Positions 1 through 11,339 of a stretch of DNA of 64,000 bases are shown here, one piece after another. How positions within the stretch are numbered: the first letter of the stretch is position 1; every line of letters begins with the position of its first letter. Under the pieces are notes generated by a model, which worked only from the letters and a program-made list of their open reading frames with translations, did not search any database and was not told where the DNA came from. This stretch comes from Fasciola hepatica (Eukaryota > Platyhelminthes > Trematoda > Plagiorchiida > Fasciolidae). The position numbers and the translations under genes are program-made. The DNA lies in the NCBI GenBank assembly GCA_948099385.1, contig CANUEZ040000151.1:752001-816000 (forward strand). Reading direction: 5' to 3'.

Positions 1-177
1 ACCACACCCTCCGCGAGGGCTGTTCTACGCTCTAAGTTCTTCCTCTTCACGTACTCCGGAATCTGGAATAAACTTCCTTTGCACATCAGATCTTATCAGC
101 CAAAGTATGCATTCGTGCACGCTATCGATAAATTCCCTTCTGTCCCAATTATTTTGCGTTATTCACCGTTCACATAA
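1..177 (+). pseudogene. Reverse transcriptase C-terminal fragment (copy L)
   Basis: Frame 1 is open from base 1 to a TAA at 175-177. It contains the motif SGIWNKLPLHIR, matching the F/xWNKLP signature near the C-terminus of CR1-like RT proteins and the same region of copies A, H and F in this window. The catalytic part would lie left of the window. It is the mirror image of 5754-5930. It is a 3' piece of a retrotransposon ORF, not a host gene. Confidence 0.7.
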
Positions 178-1051
178 CCGAAAGTCAAGCTCACGAGAAA
201 GGCCTCGACTTTTAAGCCATATCTCTGCTTTCTCGATTTACCTTACCTTTCTCAATAACCTCACCGCTTTCGAAATTATGAATGCTTAGTTTGACGGCTT
301 CTACTTAGACTTCGCCATCTGCTTACGTAAGACATATCTGCGTCCATAACAGCTTCTTCAATCCTTCCAACTGCACTTTGAAATGAATCCTTCCAGATGC
401 GTTCGCATTTATGGAGACCGCTGTATTACTCCCAACAGATGGTCAATATGCCTAATCTGCTCCTCGATTTATTATACTCACTTAGCAGAACCTTGCTGCG
501 GCCCCAAAAACAAACTCAACAAAGCTGAAGAAACTGAAATAGTAAAAACACCTGGTCGAATAAATATAAATATACATATAATCATCAAATACCGAACCCG
601 TTAGCGAATCTTACGGCCCTCAGTTATCCATGGTTCACCGTTCCCTTTTTTAGTCTCACGTGTCATAGACGGAGTTTCGCTTTAGTCCATCTACTAATGC
701 ACCAATATTGAGGCCTATCTACCCCGTCATTCTCCATAGTACTCTCTGCCGTCATTCTTGTTTTTGGTACGAATCCTCATCTATTTATTGATCCATGTGT
801 GTCCCGCTCCTTCAGCGTCTCACCTTTTTTTCTGTCTCCCACTCTATAACAACAGAATGGGCATTAGCTCGACACTGCTTGATATCCTTTTACTTACTTT
901 GCCTCTTTTCCACACCAGGTCCCACCACTTATACTTCCTTCACCACCTCTGCGATTTTGGACTAGAAAATCCAGTCTTATTTATCTCATTTAGCGTAACT
1001 CACCAACTGAACTCAACACCCAGTTATGACGTCACCAATTCTGTCCCCACC
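1..1051. repeat. Inverted repeat IR1, left arm
   Basis: Position x here matches the reverse complement of position 5931-x. Three open frames in this arm recur in the other arm with identical length, and the first visible difference is a single base at 1044. Homology stops at about 1052, just before a TA-rich palindrome. The arm may continue left of the window because the partner continues past 5930. Confidence 0.95.
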
Positions 1052-1052
1052 T

Positions 1053-1076
1053 TATATATATACATGTATATATATA
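1053..1076. repeat. 24-bp perfect TA-rich palindrome at the IR1 breakpoint
   Basis: The half-site TATATATATACA is followed directly by its reverse complement. It begins within two bases of where the two IR1 arms stop matching, and could extrude as a cruciform or hairpin. Confidence 0.8.
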
Positions 1077-2797
1077 CTTCGGGTGTGCTCCACTCACTTT
1101 CCTCCTCCCTGCTAACTTGATCGTGCCATTTAACAAGACAGTTTGCCTACATATACGTGCAAATAATAATAATAAAAAACCGTTTCGTCCTTTAGTGGTA
1201 GGTGCTTCCCTTCACTTAATTCCTATCTCAGGCTAGAACACAGCCGTCCCATCCTGCTTTTCTTGCTCCTTTCTCGTAAAGAGGAGTCTTGCCACACAGA
1301 CCACCATGCCTTAGTAACTAGGCCTCACTGCTCCGCGCATATCCTCATGGTAAGTTAAGACCCCATTCCAACCGGTATCCGTATACCTCTGATTTCTCAT
1401 GACCCCGCGGAATACCAGCACGTTGGCTCCCACATGAAAAATCCCCACCTTAACATCAAGTGTTTTCCTTCCTTTTCACCGTTTGCCGTACTTGATCGCA
1501 GCTGGTGAACCAACCAGACTGCTATCTTTCTATTTTCCCATTCTTCCTGATCATACCCTCTACAATTGTTTCATTCCTGGTTCCCAAATGGACATTCTCT
1601 CCTCATCCACCACCTACCTGATATCACCCAACTACCCTAGAAGGTGACCAGTCTCCGTCTAGGGATCCCTAATATACCGGCTTACTAGCCAAAGGATAAC
1701 TAATTGTTCAGATAACAAAATGTTCATTTTCTGGTTTCCATTAAAACGATATCAACAACACACAGCTGGAACACTCTCCAGAATACCGCACTCCTGATCT
1801 CTTTCAGATTGTATTGGTTACTTGCGTACCCAATTGCCAACTCGACGTTAGTCCCGGATTACCGTAAGGACTAGAGGATTTGATCAATGGTTTAAATCTA
1901 TACTCTCTCCTACTGACGTTATATGGGGAACCGTACACGGGGTAACAATCCCTCAGGAAATTCTCACCGGATCGCAGAGTACGAAACCAATGACCGGAAC
2001 CCAGCCCTCACCGCTGTCCTCTCCTCCTAACCAGCCTCTTTTTACCTGCTACCCTCAACATTCTACCTGCCTCACCTGCAACCAAGGTCTTTATGAAACA
2101 GAATACCTGCCATATGCAGCCAACCAGAATTTGGCTAATGGTTTTTTATCACATATGCAAAAACATGTTTTTCTTTACACTCTTCCCACTTCTGCCTAGC
2201 CGCACCAGTAGCACTTGTCTCCACTAATCCGTTTCTTTGACGGCTCTTCTGTGAAAGTCCATTATACGTCCATACACCATTCATGCTCCTCAAAAGTTCA
2301 CTGCAATCCTTGTGAAGCTTTTCGCCCTCATGTGAATTTCCAAATGACACTGAAATCACCTGCGCAAAAGTTCCGCTTTATTGTCACCTTTGACTCACTT
2401 GCATTCATTTCACACGCTTCCCCCACAATTAGTCACCCAATGCTGGATCAGTGTTCTATATTTCTCTGACTTCTCTGACTGCAAGTTGATAGCCCCATGC
2501 GCACTTTACTTTTAATATTGTTTTTTGGCGTCTCTTCCGCCCGGTTACTCGCTAGTGACCGACCAATTATCGCTTGCATCAACAATCGCACCTTTGTCCA
2601 GCTATCCACACCGCTTTCACCGAATTCGAAACCGATTCGCAATTTCCGCTTCGACCAATACCACTTTGGTTCACTGAAACACTACATGACTCCACTATAG
2701 TATTTAGGTTGCTGTGCGATTCACAAACTTATAAATTGTCAATACCGCACATTGACATGTACTGCTGCATTCTCTGATCTTGCCTTGTGCATGTGTA

Positions 2798-2842
2798 TTG
2801 ACCACGGTCAAGAAATATACAATATCAAGATCAATATCAACT
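2798..2842 (+). other. 3'-terminal hairpin module, type II (copy L)
   Basis: TTGACC (2798-2803), a 2-base loop and GGTCAA (2806-2811) form a perfect 6-bp stem. It is followed by GAAATATAC and an ATATCA-rich tail. The copy F end at 57030-57095 aligns with it and replaces a T-A pair of the stem with C-G. It is interpreted as the 3' terminus recognised during target-primed reverse transcription. Confidence 0.6.
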
Positions 2843-2849
2843 TGGAGAA

Positions 2850-5753
2850 ACCCCGATGAATATTTTTATGACAAGTGAACAAAGGAGATCAATAGCAAAA
2901 GAGAAACAACTTTGGAAGCACAGAAGTGATGGCTCTTAGAAGAACTTGATAAGCGAGGGAATACGAACGGAAGGGTCGACGAAAACAGGTAAGAGTGAAT
3001 CGAACAGTGTGATTATTGCAGGTGTGACATGTGGTGACGGTCAAACACGGATGAAGCGTTATTAAATGGACGTACATTATGCCGCGAGAAGATGGCCATA
3101 AAATGGCTGGAGAACGCAGAGTGACCGGAAGTACGGGGTGGTTGGAGAGGTGTAAAAGATCACCGGGGAAGAATAAACTGGAGATCAGGAGAACTGCGGT
3201 AACAAGATGCATCAGTTGTTACAGTGAATAACATGGAAGAGAGATGAGGAATTGGAGAATCAGAAAATTTAGGTAAAGGCAGACCACATGGTTTGAAACT
3301 GTAGGTGTGAGTGATGGCGTTACGGTGACATTACACTGAGTAGAACGCGGAAAGGTAGCGCAGTCTGAAAGGCGCAATGAAGATGCCTGTGGCGAGCAAT
3401 GTACGAAGCAGACGAGAGTGTTGACCAGAAAAAAAACCAGGTAAGAGATGATGATTCAGGTTGTTTCACTGCAGATGACATAGGGTGAAGGTCAAGAAGA
3501 AGAAAAGGGTCCGGACGGGAAAGTCTGTGATGGAACGAAAATGCACGAAAAATAGTTGTGCTTCGGAGTTAGGGGAATGGAAGTGGAGAGTCGCGTGCTT
3601 ACAGGCCATTGCACAAAGGGATTGGGCCAGAAGTTGCTAATCGGTCCACTGCCTAAGAGGACGATTCACAGGAGAATTACGGATTCAGACATAGAAAATA
3701 TAGAGGTGGTGAAAAGATAATACATTCGGTCGTAAGAAATGCAAAAGTTGGAAGGGCAAGTTCTCATATGGGGATTAGTCATGGTAACAGATGTGTCTGG
3801 GGGTATAAGGTGGACAAAAAAGGATATCGCAGAATGGTAGCTAGTGATATATGCGATCAATCAGCCTTATAGGCATATGGAGGTACCAAGTAAATACTGA
3901 TTAGGAGCCGACAGGGGCAAAATGGGTGGAAAAGAACATATTTTGGGTCTGGACGGAGTAAAATAGATAGGGCGAGGGTGACATCATGCAGTGAGGGTTG
4001 TCCTTGTGAAACACGATAGGAACAAAAACAGAAAGGCTTGTTGTTCATACAGAGGTAGAACGACACGGAAGGGAAGTAATAAGAGTGCTGACAGGAACGA
4101 CAGATGAGCGAAACGCGGCGGAAGAATAGTAGGAGCATGTGGTCCGCAATGGGCAGTGCTAAATGCGGTACGGCGAGGGAGGTTGAAGCGTGCAATCCGT
4201 AACCCACTCCAGTGGGTGGGGCTGACTGTGCGCTGGACACCCAACCTGAAAAACACTTCGTGGAGTGAACACAGGAGGTGTGATCAACTATCCTAACTGC
4301 GCTCGCACATCGTTGCAGATGGCCTGCACGCCCGGTGTGCGCCTGCCAAAGCGGTGGATCTGACTGTGCCCCGCACCGTTGGGAATGGCACTAATGTTCA
4401 CTGATGGTTGCACAGGGGGCTGAACACCCACGATTAGGGTATATGGTCCAGAACCAACTGGATAGGTTGTTGGAACTGGGACAGCAGAGCCAACGGGAAC
4501 AGCGAACGACAGACGGTCATACAGCATAATTATCCAGGGGCACCAGCCAGGAAGGTGGTCAGTGTAGTGCCCGAGGTGGTTTAACGGCGGTGAGGACAAC
4601 TGAAAAGAGAAAGGAGATAGAGAGACGCAGTCTGGTTGTAACCCAGCTGAGAATCAACGGTTAACGGGAAGAAGAAAATAAGTGAAGCACGGGCAAGTCG
4701 ATTCAGCTGATACATAGGAACAAATTGTGGCCACAGAGCGTGAGACTAAATAAGGAAACGGGTAAGTGCGGCAAAACGTTTCAACGGGAGAGTTAATATA
4801 TCACGTATAGTAGTCATACAGCAGAAGAAACGCAGAAAGTTATGCGAGAAATAAGTGAAGAGATTAAGCTGGGAGATAGGGTGGGGGCAGAATTGGTGAC
4901 GTCATAACTGGGTGTTGAGTTCAGTTGGTGAGTTACGCTAAATGAGATAAATAAGACTGGATTTTCTAGTCCAAAATCGCAGAGGTGGTGAAGGAAGTAT
5001 AAGTGGTGGGACCTGGTGTGGAAAAGAGGCAAAGTAAGTAAAAGGATATCAAGCAGTGTCGAGCTAATGCCCATTCTGTTGTTATAGAGTGGGAGACAGA
5101 AAAAAAGGTGAGACGCTGAAGGAGCGGGACACACATGGATCAATAAATAGATGAGGATTCGTACCAAAAACAAGAATGACGGCAGAGAGTACTATGGAGA
5201 ATGACGGGGTAGATAGGCCTCAATATTGGTGCATTAGTAGATGGACTAAAGCGAAACTCCGTCTATGACACGTGAGACTAAAAAAGGGAACGGTGAACCA
5301 TGGATAACTGAGGGCCGTAAGATTCGCTAACGGGTTCGGTATTTGATGATTATATGTATATTTATATTTATTCGACCAGGTGTTTTTACTATTTCAGTTT
5401 CTTCAGCTTTGTTGAGTTTGTTTTTGGGGCCGCAGCAAGGTTCTGCTAAGTGAGTATAATAAATCGAGGAGCAGATTAGGCATATTGACCATCTGTTGGG
5501 AGTAATACAGCGGTCTCCATAAATGCGAACGCATCTGGAAGGATTCATTTCAAAGTGCAGTTGGAAGGATTGAAGAAGCTGTTATGGACGCAGATATGTC
5601 TTACGTAAGCAGATGGCGAAGTCTAAGTAGAAGCCGTCAAACTAAGCATTCATAATTTCGAAAGCGGTGAGGTTATTGAGAAAGGTAAGGTAAATCGAGA
5701 AAGCAGAGATATGGCTTAAAAGTCGAGGCCTTTCTCGTGAGCTTGACTTTCGG
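2850..5753 (-). other. Long 3'UTR of copy A
   Basis: About 2.9 kb follow the RT stop codon. The sense strand is strongly pyrimidine-rich, so the plus strand reads purine-rich. Open frames here are short, lack shared protein motifs and are not conserved in the homologous 3'UTR of copies B and C. They are regarded as chance frames. Confidence 0.6.
4200..4440 (-). repeat. Conserved 3'UTR block (copy A)
   Basis: This block aligns with 21930-22140 (copy B) and the reverse of 37040-37265 (copy C) much better than the flanking 3'UTR does. Shared cores, in element sense, are CAGGTTGGGTGTCCAGCGCA and CACCGCTTTGGC. It could be a structured RNA element or a captured SINE-like sequence. Confidence 0.6.
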
Positions 5754-5930
5754 TTATGTGAACGGTGAATAACGCAAAATAATTGGGACAGAAGGGAATT
5801 TATCGATAGCGTGCACGAATGCATACTTTGGCTGATAAGATCTGATGTGCAAAGGAAGTTTATTCCAGATTCCGGAGTACGTGAAGAGGAAGAACTTAGA
5901 GCGTAGAACAGCCCTCGCGGAGGGTGTGGT
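4880..5930. repeat. Inverted repeat IR1, right arm
   Basis: This is the partner of 1-1051. It lies inside copy A, covering the last RT codons and the start of the 3'UTR. Copy A continues on both sides, so neither arm boundary is an element end. This favours an inverted duplication or conversion over two independent insertions. Confidence 0.95.
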
Positions 5931-7508
5931 AACAGTGTACTGTCTAGTACCGAGTGAATATCCAGTATCCAGGGAGTAGCACAACTGGTTGGGGGAATAG
6001 GATTGCTTAGTCAATGGCTTATACAGAAATACCAGATTCAGCTTGATGCGACAGAGCCACAGGGGTTCGATTTTGAGAGATAAGCATCGTTTCCTGTAGT
6101 TTGAGTTGGACGACCAACCTATAAGCTGCTTTGTGAATCTTCTTTGAATACATTGGATAATAATCCTGTCGGATTTTCTCATGCTAGTGAAGATTAGGGG
6201 ACAATGTTCGAGAAGGGGCCTGGCATGTACTTTCTACATGTAAGGAATGCTGTCTCTAAACTGGAAGGATCTGAACAGAAGGCCAAGACACTTTTTAGCC
6301 CTCGCCGTTTGGAGAACAGCATATTCCAAGAAATTGAAAGAGCAAGAATAACTTGATCCAAGTTCTCTTACTAAGGGCTGGCTGTCGATGGGTGAACCGC
6401 CGATGCATAAAGAACCAGGAGGAACCTGGCATTTGTGAGTAAGAAAAATACACTTTTCGGAGGAGAATTTTATCGCCCAGGTTGAGCACCATTCATCAAG
6501 AGGGGCTAAATCGGCAGAGATTTTAGGGATAGCAGTGCTGAGGTTGCCAGGCGAAAAAGTGTAGACTATCCCTATGTCATACGCAAACAAAACGGCGTGC
6601 CATTAGGTATTGTCGGAAACATCATTTATATATAGAAGGAAAAGCAGGGGGCCTAAAACACTGCCCTGAATAACACCGCTAGTAACAGGTTTAGGATTAG
6701 AGGTGTGCCCGTTAATTAAGACAACCTGTGAACGATGAGATAAGTGAGACGAGAACCAAGAAAGAAGTGGATCGACAATCCCAAATGACCGTAGCTTTGT
6801 TAAAAGGTGGGGGTGAGGTACACGATCAAATGCCTTGGATAAGTCAAGATAAAGAACGACAAAAGATTTTCCACTTTCATCAGAGTCGGTGACGAGATTC
6901 AGAAAATCATACTGACAAGCCATGCAGGACCGTGAACGGAGGAATCCATGTTGGTTGTGAATAACAAGGTTGAGGCTAAACAAGTGGTTAATAATATGAT
7001 CTTTATTTTTCCATTATTCTGGATAAAAAGGGGGTATGGTTTATAGGGCGACAATTGGATACCTCATGTAAAGGTCCTTTTTTATGAATGGGAACGAATA
7101 CCGGGCGCTTCCAGTTAGCAGGTACGGTGCTACCATTACGTGAATGAGTGAAAAGGTTAAGGAGCAACAGGAAGAGATCCGGTCCGTCATTGACAAGTGC
7201 AATTGGTGGTAAACCAACGGGGCTTATCGAGGGGAGGGTTTGCTATTGGATAGTAGCTTAGAAATACTCCTGGCATCAAAGGGTATCGTAGAAAGGAGAG
7301 AGTCGGTAAGTGGTGAAGATGGGGGCGGGGCAATGCCAGTGGCTGAAGCCATGGTTGAAGCAAAGAATGCGCTGAAGGCTTCGGCCATACAAGGTGAGGT
7401 GATAGATGAGTTACTATCCGGAATCAGAAGTTGGAAATCGGCCTTAACATCCGCGTTTCTAGACTTATGCAACATAGAAAGAAGTTGCAGCTTGTTGTTA
7501 GGACTCAT
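5754..7508 (-). pseudogene. Reverse transcriptase of copy A, frameshifted and catalytically dead
   Basis: Four pieces in different frames follow the RT order. At 7508-7224 is the linker and RT N-terminus (MLHKSRN, AFSAFFAST). At 6983-6603 are fingers and palm with HGFLRSRSC, SKAFDRVPH and GVIQGSVLGPLLFLLYIND, typical of the CR1/Jockey/Rex group. At 6590-6234 is the motif-C piece. At 6182-5754 is the C-terminal part with RRFTKQL, PLWL and SGIWNKLP. The catalytic FADD is FAYD here: the first of the two metal-binding aspartates is tyrosine. The protein would have copied element RNA at a nicked target site. Assignment to RT is certain; the exact clade is not. Confidence 0.9.
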
Positions 7509-8315
7509 GACTCATCCTTGTCGGTGCACGTCTTCGGAAACCGTAGCGCTGCAGTCACTTGAAACCTCTCAGAGTGTCGAGTCTGAACAGAAAGTAAAAT
7601 TACCACTGAATAACCTCACCTGGGAAATCCCACTTAGGGCAACCAAACCGATATTCCTATAGGGCGTCTTCATCAAAACAGCACACATCAGTGAGCTAAG
7701 TTCTTTCTTTTTCAAAAGGTATCTCTTTCGTTTCGTCATATCGGCCACTGTCCGTGAATAGTAGGTAACAATGTCCTAAAATACACTTATTTTTAACCAT
7801 AACAACAATGGAACGGCAGCATACCATGATTGAAAAACAATACTGCAGATGTCATACGATATCAAAGCATTCAACTTGAACACATCGAACCCTTATGAAC
7901 TTCACAAAACTACCTGGGTATCATCTGGACTTACGTGAAATACACTTAATCGAGAAAATACACCTCATCATGTTATAAGAACAATTACAGCACAATACTG
8001 CAGTTCTTACTAATCAGCTTATCATCTACTAATTGGTAAATGATAATCTGATATGTCACTAGCAGTTCACAGCCAGCAAAGATCATCAGCACCTAAAGCA
8101 GAAGGAGCGCAGCTCTCACCTTAGCGAGCAAAGCACGACCAGAATGGCTGCCGCCGCGTGAATCTCAGTCAGTTGAAACAATTGGCACTACATTTGGAAA
8201 GCAATCAACGGAAACAAACTACCATGAAAATAGGACCTTGATAATTCATACAGCGAATTAGAATGAACTACGTCATGTGTTTTCTTGAAATCTCAGTCAT
8301 TTCTTTCCCCATCGG
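7509..8315. other. Unassigned 0.8-kb interruption in copy A
   Basis: In copies B, B' and G the EN-RT linker runs into the RT N-terminus within about 50 bp. Here about 0.8 kb of AT-rich sequence without recognisable coding separates them. It may be an inserted non-coding element, but I see no terminal repeats or target duplication. Confidence 0.4.
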
Positions 8316-8759
8316 TCACCGACATGTTACCGGAATTTGGTGGTGGGCAGTGTGCCACCAGGGCAATGCCTCAGCCTCTTGGTCACGAAGTTGCGTATTA
8401 TCTCGTCGTCGAATAAGTTTGGAGAGGCGGTTTAGAAGAATAAAAACTGAAAAGTCGTTGGAAATATGTGGTTGTTTGAGAACTTTATGGCACCTCCTAT
8501 GGAGTGGCGAGACAGGTGACCTCTTTTTAGGTATAGCCTGGGAGGTATTAGACAATTTTTTCAGACAGTCGGAAAAGAAAGGGTAGAAAATATCCGCAGC
8601 AAGCTGAGGGTCGTGGGAGAGGAAATAATGAACCCAGTCATTTTGGCGAATGAGCGTGACTAGCAAGGCCCAATTTCTGCGTAGGAATATATTGTTGGAG
8701 GGGTGTGCTGGACTAGGTGGGCCACTAAGGGGCAGATGGCAGATTGTAGCGGTGGCCAT
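8316..8759 (-). pseudogene. End of endonuclease plus EN-RT linker of copy A
   Basis: The 147-aa frame aligns with the linker of copies B and B'. NWALLVTLIRQNDW corresponds to their NWNSLPNLIRNQDW, and HDPQLAADIFY to DPQQAADHFYF. Copy A reads through the place where B and B' have an in-frame TGA, because it has a leucine codon there. The protein identity is low, so this is an older or different subfamily. The upstream endonuclease is missing. Confidence 0.6.
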
Positions 8760-8763
8760 CCTC

Positions 8764-9053
8764 GTTCATACTTTTGCCACGTTTATTGTTTAACTGAACG
8801 CTGACTGCTGGGCTCCGTGGCCACTTGACCGTTGCTCCTGCTCACGCCCTCACGCAAGCTCCCAAATACACGCTGACCACTATCTCTCCCAATGGCCTTC
8901 TCATTCTCACGGGTCGTGGAGAATACCGTTCTGGTTAACATATTCGTATGGCGCCGAGCAACAGAGTAGCGTGCAGGTGGTCCCAACAGTACTAAGGACC
9001 GAAGCACGAGTTTACTAAGGAAACCACGAAGTAAGGTCTGACCAACCTTACAA
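8764..9053 (-). repeat. 290-bp dispersed repeat R, LTR-like (copy 1)
   Basis: This is about 85% identical, without length change, to 27998-28287 and to the reverse of 58521-58810. On the minus strand it starts TGTAAGGTT and has AATAAA near its end. In the B and B' copies it ends in CA and is followed by TGGCAGCCGC, which resembles a primer-binding site. It could be an LTR of a Gypsy-like element. No target duplication was found. Confidence 0.6.
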
Positions 9054-11339
9054 TACCACGGTTCGGCGCCTCTACGTAGTCCGCCAAGAGTGACAGATGA
9101 GAGGAACCACAGAAGTACAGAGATAGGGGCCGCACCTGTTACTCCGAGGTTATCGGTTTTATAGTTCGGGCAATGAGAACATTTCATATAGCTCGTCCGA
9201 CTCATTAACCACTGGTCAGTAGTCCGATCAAATGCAGGAATTCTTTCAAAGTCGTTAAGGTGGTTGCTTTATTACCCACACTTATGACGTTCAGACTGTA
9301 TAGGGCTATTTTCTCTTGCTTGAATAGTCTGCGGATCGACCATTCATTGCTAATCGGGAAAATTGACAGTTTCTTTAGCCTGTAGTGACCTCGATCGTTC
9401 GGAGAAAATGACTGTTCTCTGGACATCATTTTGGATCTATTTTCTCTACGATCTTTTCTGACGTTAGACATCAACCTCATTGTGTCGTTCCGTTGCGTAC
9501 GTTTTACTGTACTTACCGTTCCGAGGTTGCCGTTGATCTCGTTTTGGATCATTTTCGCTTTCGGTCTCTCGCCGATTGTACGCGCCCGCGGTTTGCTTGC
9601 TGCACAGTCGTTGCGTTCGTCTTCCGTTCGGTGTATCTCTTATATCGGTACTGTTTCGGCACGACGATATATACAATACACCTTGCATCCGTTACCGACT
9701 TGCTTCTTATCTATTCGTCCTATAGAGGGGATAAGGTTGGTGTTCCGCTGCCAGACCGAATAGGAGACGCGTTCGCTAGCCGCTCTTGAAATTCTTCCAT
9801 AAGGCCCGGTAAAATACATGTGATCTTTACCTAGGAGCGGTTCCCGGCAAACTGTTGAGCCCAACTTATTTGGAAAAAGACCCGGATCAGGCAGTAATTT
9901 TAACTGCCCCTTAGGCCGCACAGTTGGTCAGGTTTACAAATGAGGGCGAACTCCCTACAGATCCACGTGGGCTCTGATCCAGGATCAATTGTGAGGAGGA
10001 TGTTGTTTTCAAAGGTCGGAGAAAATATGGCGCTCCGGTATACTTAGATTGGAAATCCCGGAATATTATCAACCATGATTTATCGATTTCCCTATGCTGT
10101 GATAGGTTGTGCTGTTCCTCCAATGCCACAATTAATTTTACGGAAGCCGTCAAAGCGACCGCCCGCTTCCAAGAGGTGCAGCCATTGGATATCAAGTGCA
10201 TTATGAAAGGGTGGTTAAGGGAAGCCCGGGATGATGTTCCGGTCTTCGGAGTGCCAGAGAAGCTCAAATTCCCCCGGTGAAACACACGCAACAAACCCTA
10301 TACATCACTTGCGTACAAAAATTTACTTACTTTCCTGTCTTCTGTTTACGCTGCAACTTATTCAAAGTCTATTTACGTATATATAATAAATATTACTTTT
10401 CACATTGATAAACCATTTTTTCATTGGAATTTTCCATTCCAGTCATCCCTGGCACACAACAAACCATTGGGAGAATATGTACAACCTTTTCTTGTACAAT
10501 GATTTTCATAAATATTGTCCATTTACAGCTACTTCTGAACTTCATACTCGTTGAGGATTTTATATAATTTTGTTTCCGATCGTGATTAAGCGCCTCAAGC
10601 ACCAGCTATACATGAGACGGTAACAATGTGCATGGATCATCGATGAAAGCGGTATTACTAAAACAGGAAATATAATCACTTTAGCTAATGTAGCTTATTG
10701 ACTACTGATAGTAAGAACCACTAGATAGCGGTTGACAAAGCGTTATTATTGTAGAAATGGGATTTGGAATTTGGAGGTACGTGGAGAAGGAGTATGGGTT
10801 AGATTACGTCGATTTTTGGCCGCCCCTTTTTTACCGTATCGGTACCGGCAAGGTAGCGGCAGCGTTTTCAAAAGGTCGCCGGCTTCCTGAAGGAAAATCA
10901 CTAAAACTCTACCGGCAGTTCACCGGAACCGGTCCGGATCCGGTGTGCGTATAGTTGCTATGCTTCGTTAGTTTCTTTCTTTTTCCAAAATCACGTATCA
11001 CGATGCTCATTTCTATCTCCAAGTTTATGATCTTTCGAATAATTGTCTCTAATTCATCCAGTTCGAGGGAATAAAGTAGAGCGATCTATACCGACGTTTC
11101 CAGGACGTTTCGATGAATTAAACCAAAACATTTAAATACAACGTCAATCAAGCATTTCACACTAATTCGGTTGTCAATTTTCTTCGTATAAATTTAATTT
11201 CGACCCGTTTAGAATGGCCACTGAACGGGCCGACCGTAAACCAATCGAAAACCGATGTTACGAACAGGCTGGGTGCTGCAGGGGAATGGCGTGATTAGAA
11301 TTTCGGATTCGTTTCTAAACCACTGGAAGTAAACTGTCA
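9054..11339. other. Unassigned 2.3 kb between repeat R and copy A2
   Basis: I see several short open frames but no protein motif, terminal repeat or similarity to other parts of the window. It lies between two non-LTR fragments and may be old insertion debris. Confidence 0.4.

Larger units (their letters stand above)
1..2842 (+). mobile_element. Non-LTR retrotransposon copy L (CR1/Jockey group), 5'-truncated by the window edge
   Basis: The copy begins with the last 58 codons of a reverse-transcriptase protein, followed by about 2.66 kb of non-coding, pyrimidine-rich 3'UTR. It ends in a terminal module at 2798-2842. The extent is inferred from the RT remnant at one end and the terminal hairpin plus ATC-rich tail at the other; copies C and F have the same order. 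Its first 1051 bases are the reverse complement of 4880-5930 in copy A, but the rest of its 3'UTR is not. It abuts copy A tail to tail near 2845. Family membership is clear; that the whole 1052-2842 stretch belongs to one insertion is less certain. Confidence 0.65.
2850..8759 (-). mobile_element. Non-LTR retrotransposon copy A (CR1/Jockey group), degenerate
   Basis: Reading leftward, this copy has the end of the endonuclease and the EN-RT linker (8759-8316), an unexplained 0.8-kb stretch, RT (7508-5754), and a long 3'UTR (5753 to about 2870). The 3'UTR aligns in patches with that of copy B, for example the stretch around 2990-3060 with 20750-20815 and the block at 4200-4440. The coding part has several frameshifts and a mutated active site. 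No terminal hairpin module is seen near 2850, so the 3' end is missing or truncated. A 290-bp LTR-like repeat R abuts its upstream side. Confidence 0.75.

Noticed and set aside
2889..5173. Open frames of 60-127 aa on the minus strand (and mirror frames at 107-1120)
   Set aside because: They lie in the pyrimidine-rich 3'UTR of copies A and L. They persist in IR1 only because the DNA is duplicated, and are not kept in the homologous 3'UTR of B or C.
9205..10602. Frames of 69-127 aa considered as possible host exons or Copia-like fragments
   Set aside because: No motif, splice-site pattern or similarity strong enough to support any of them.
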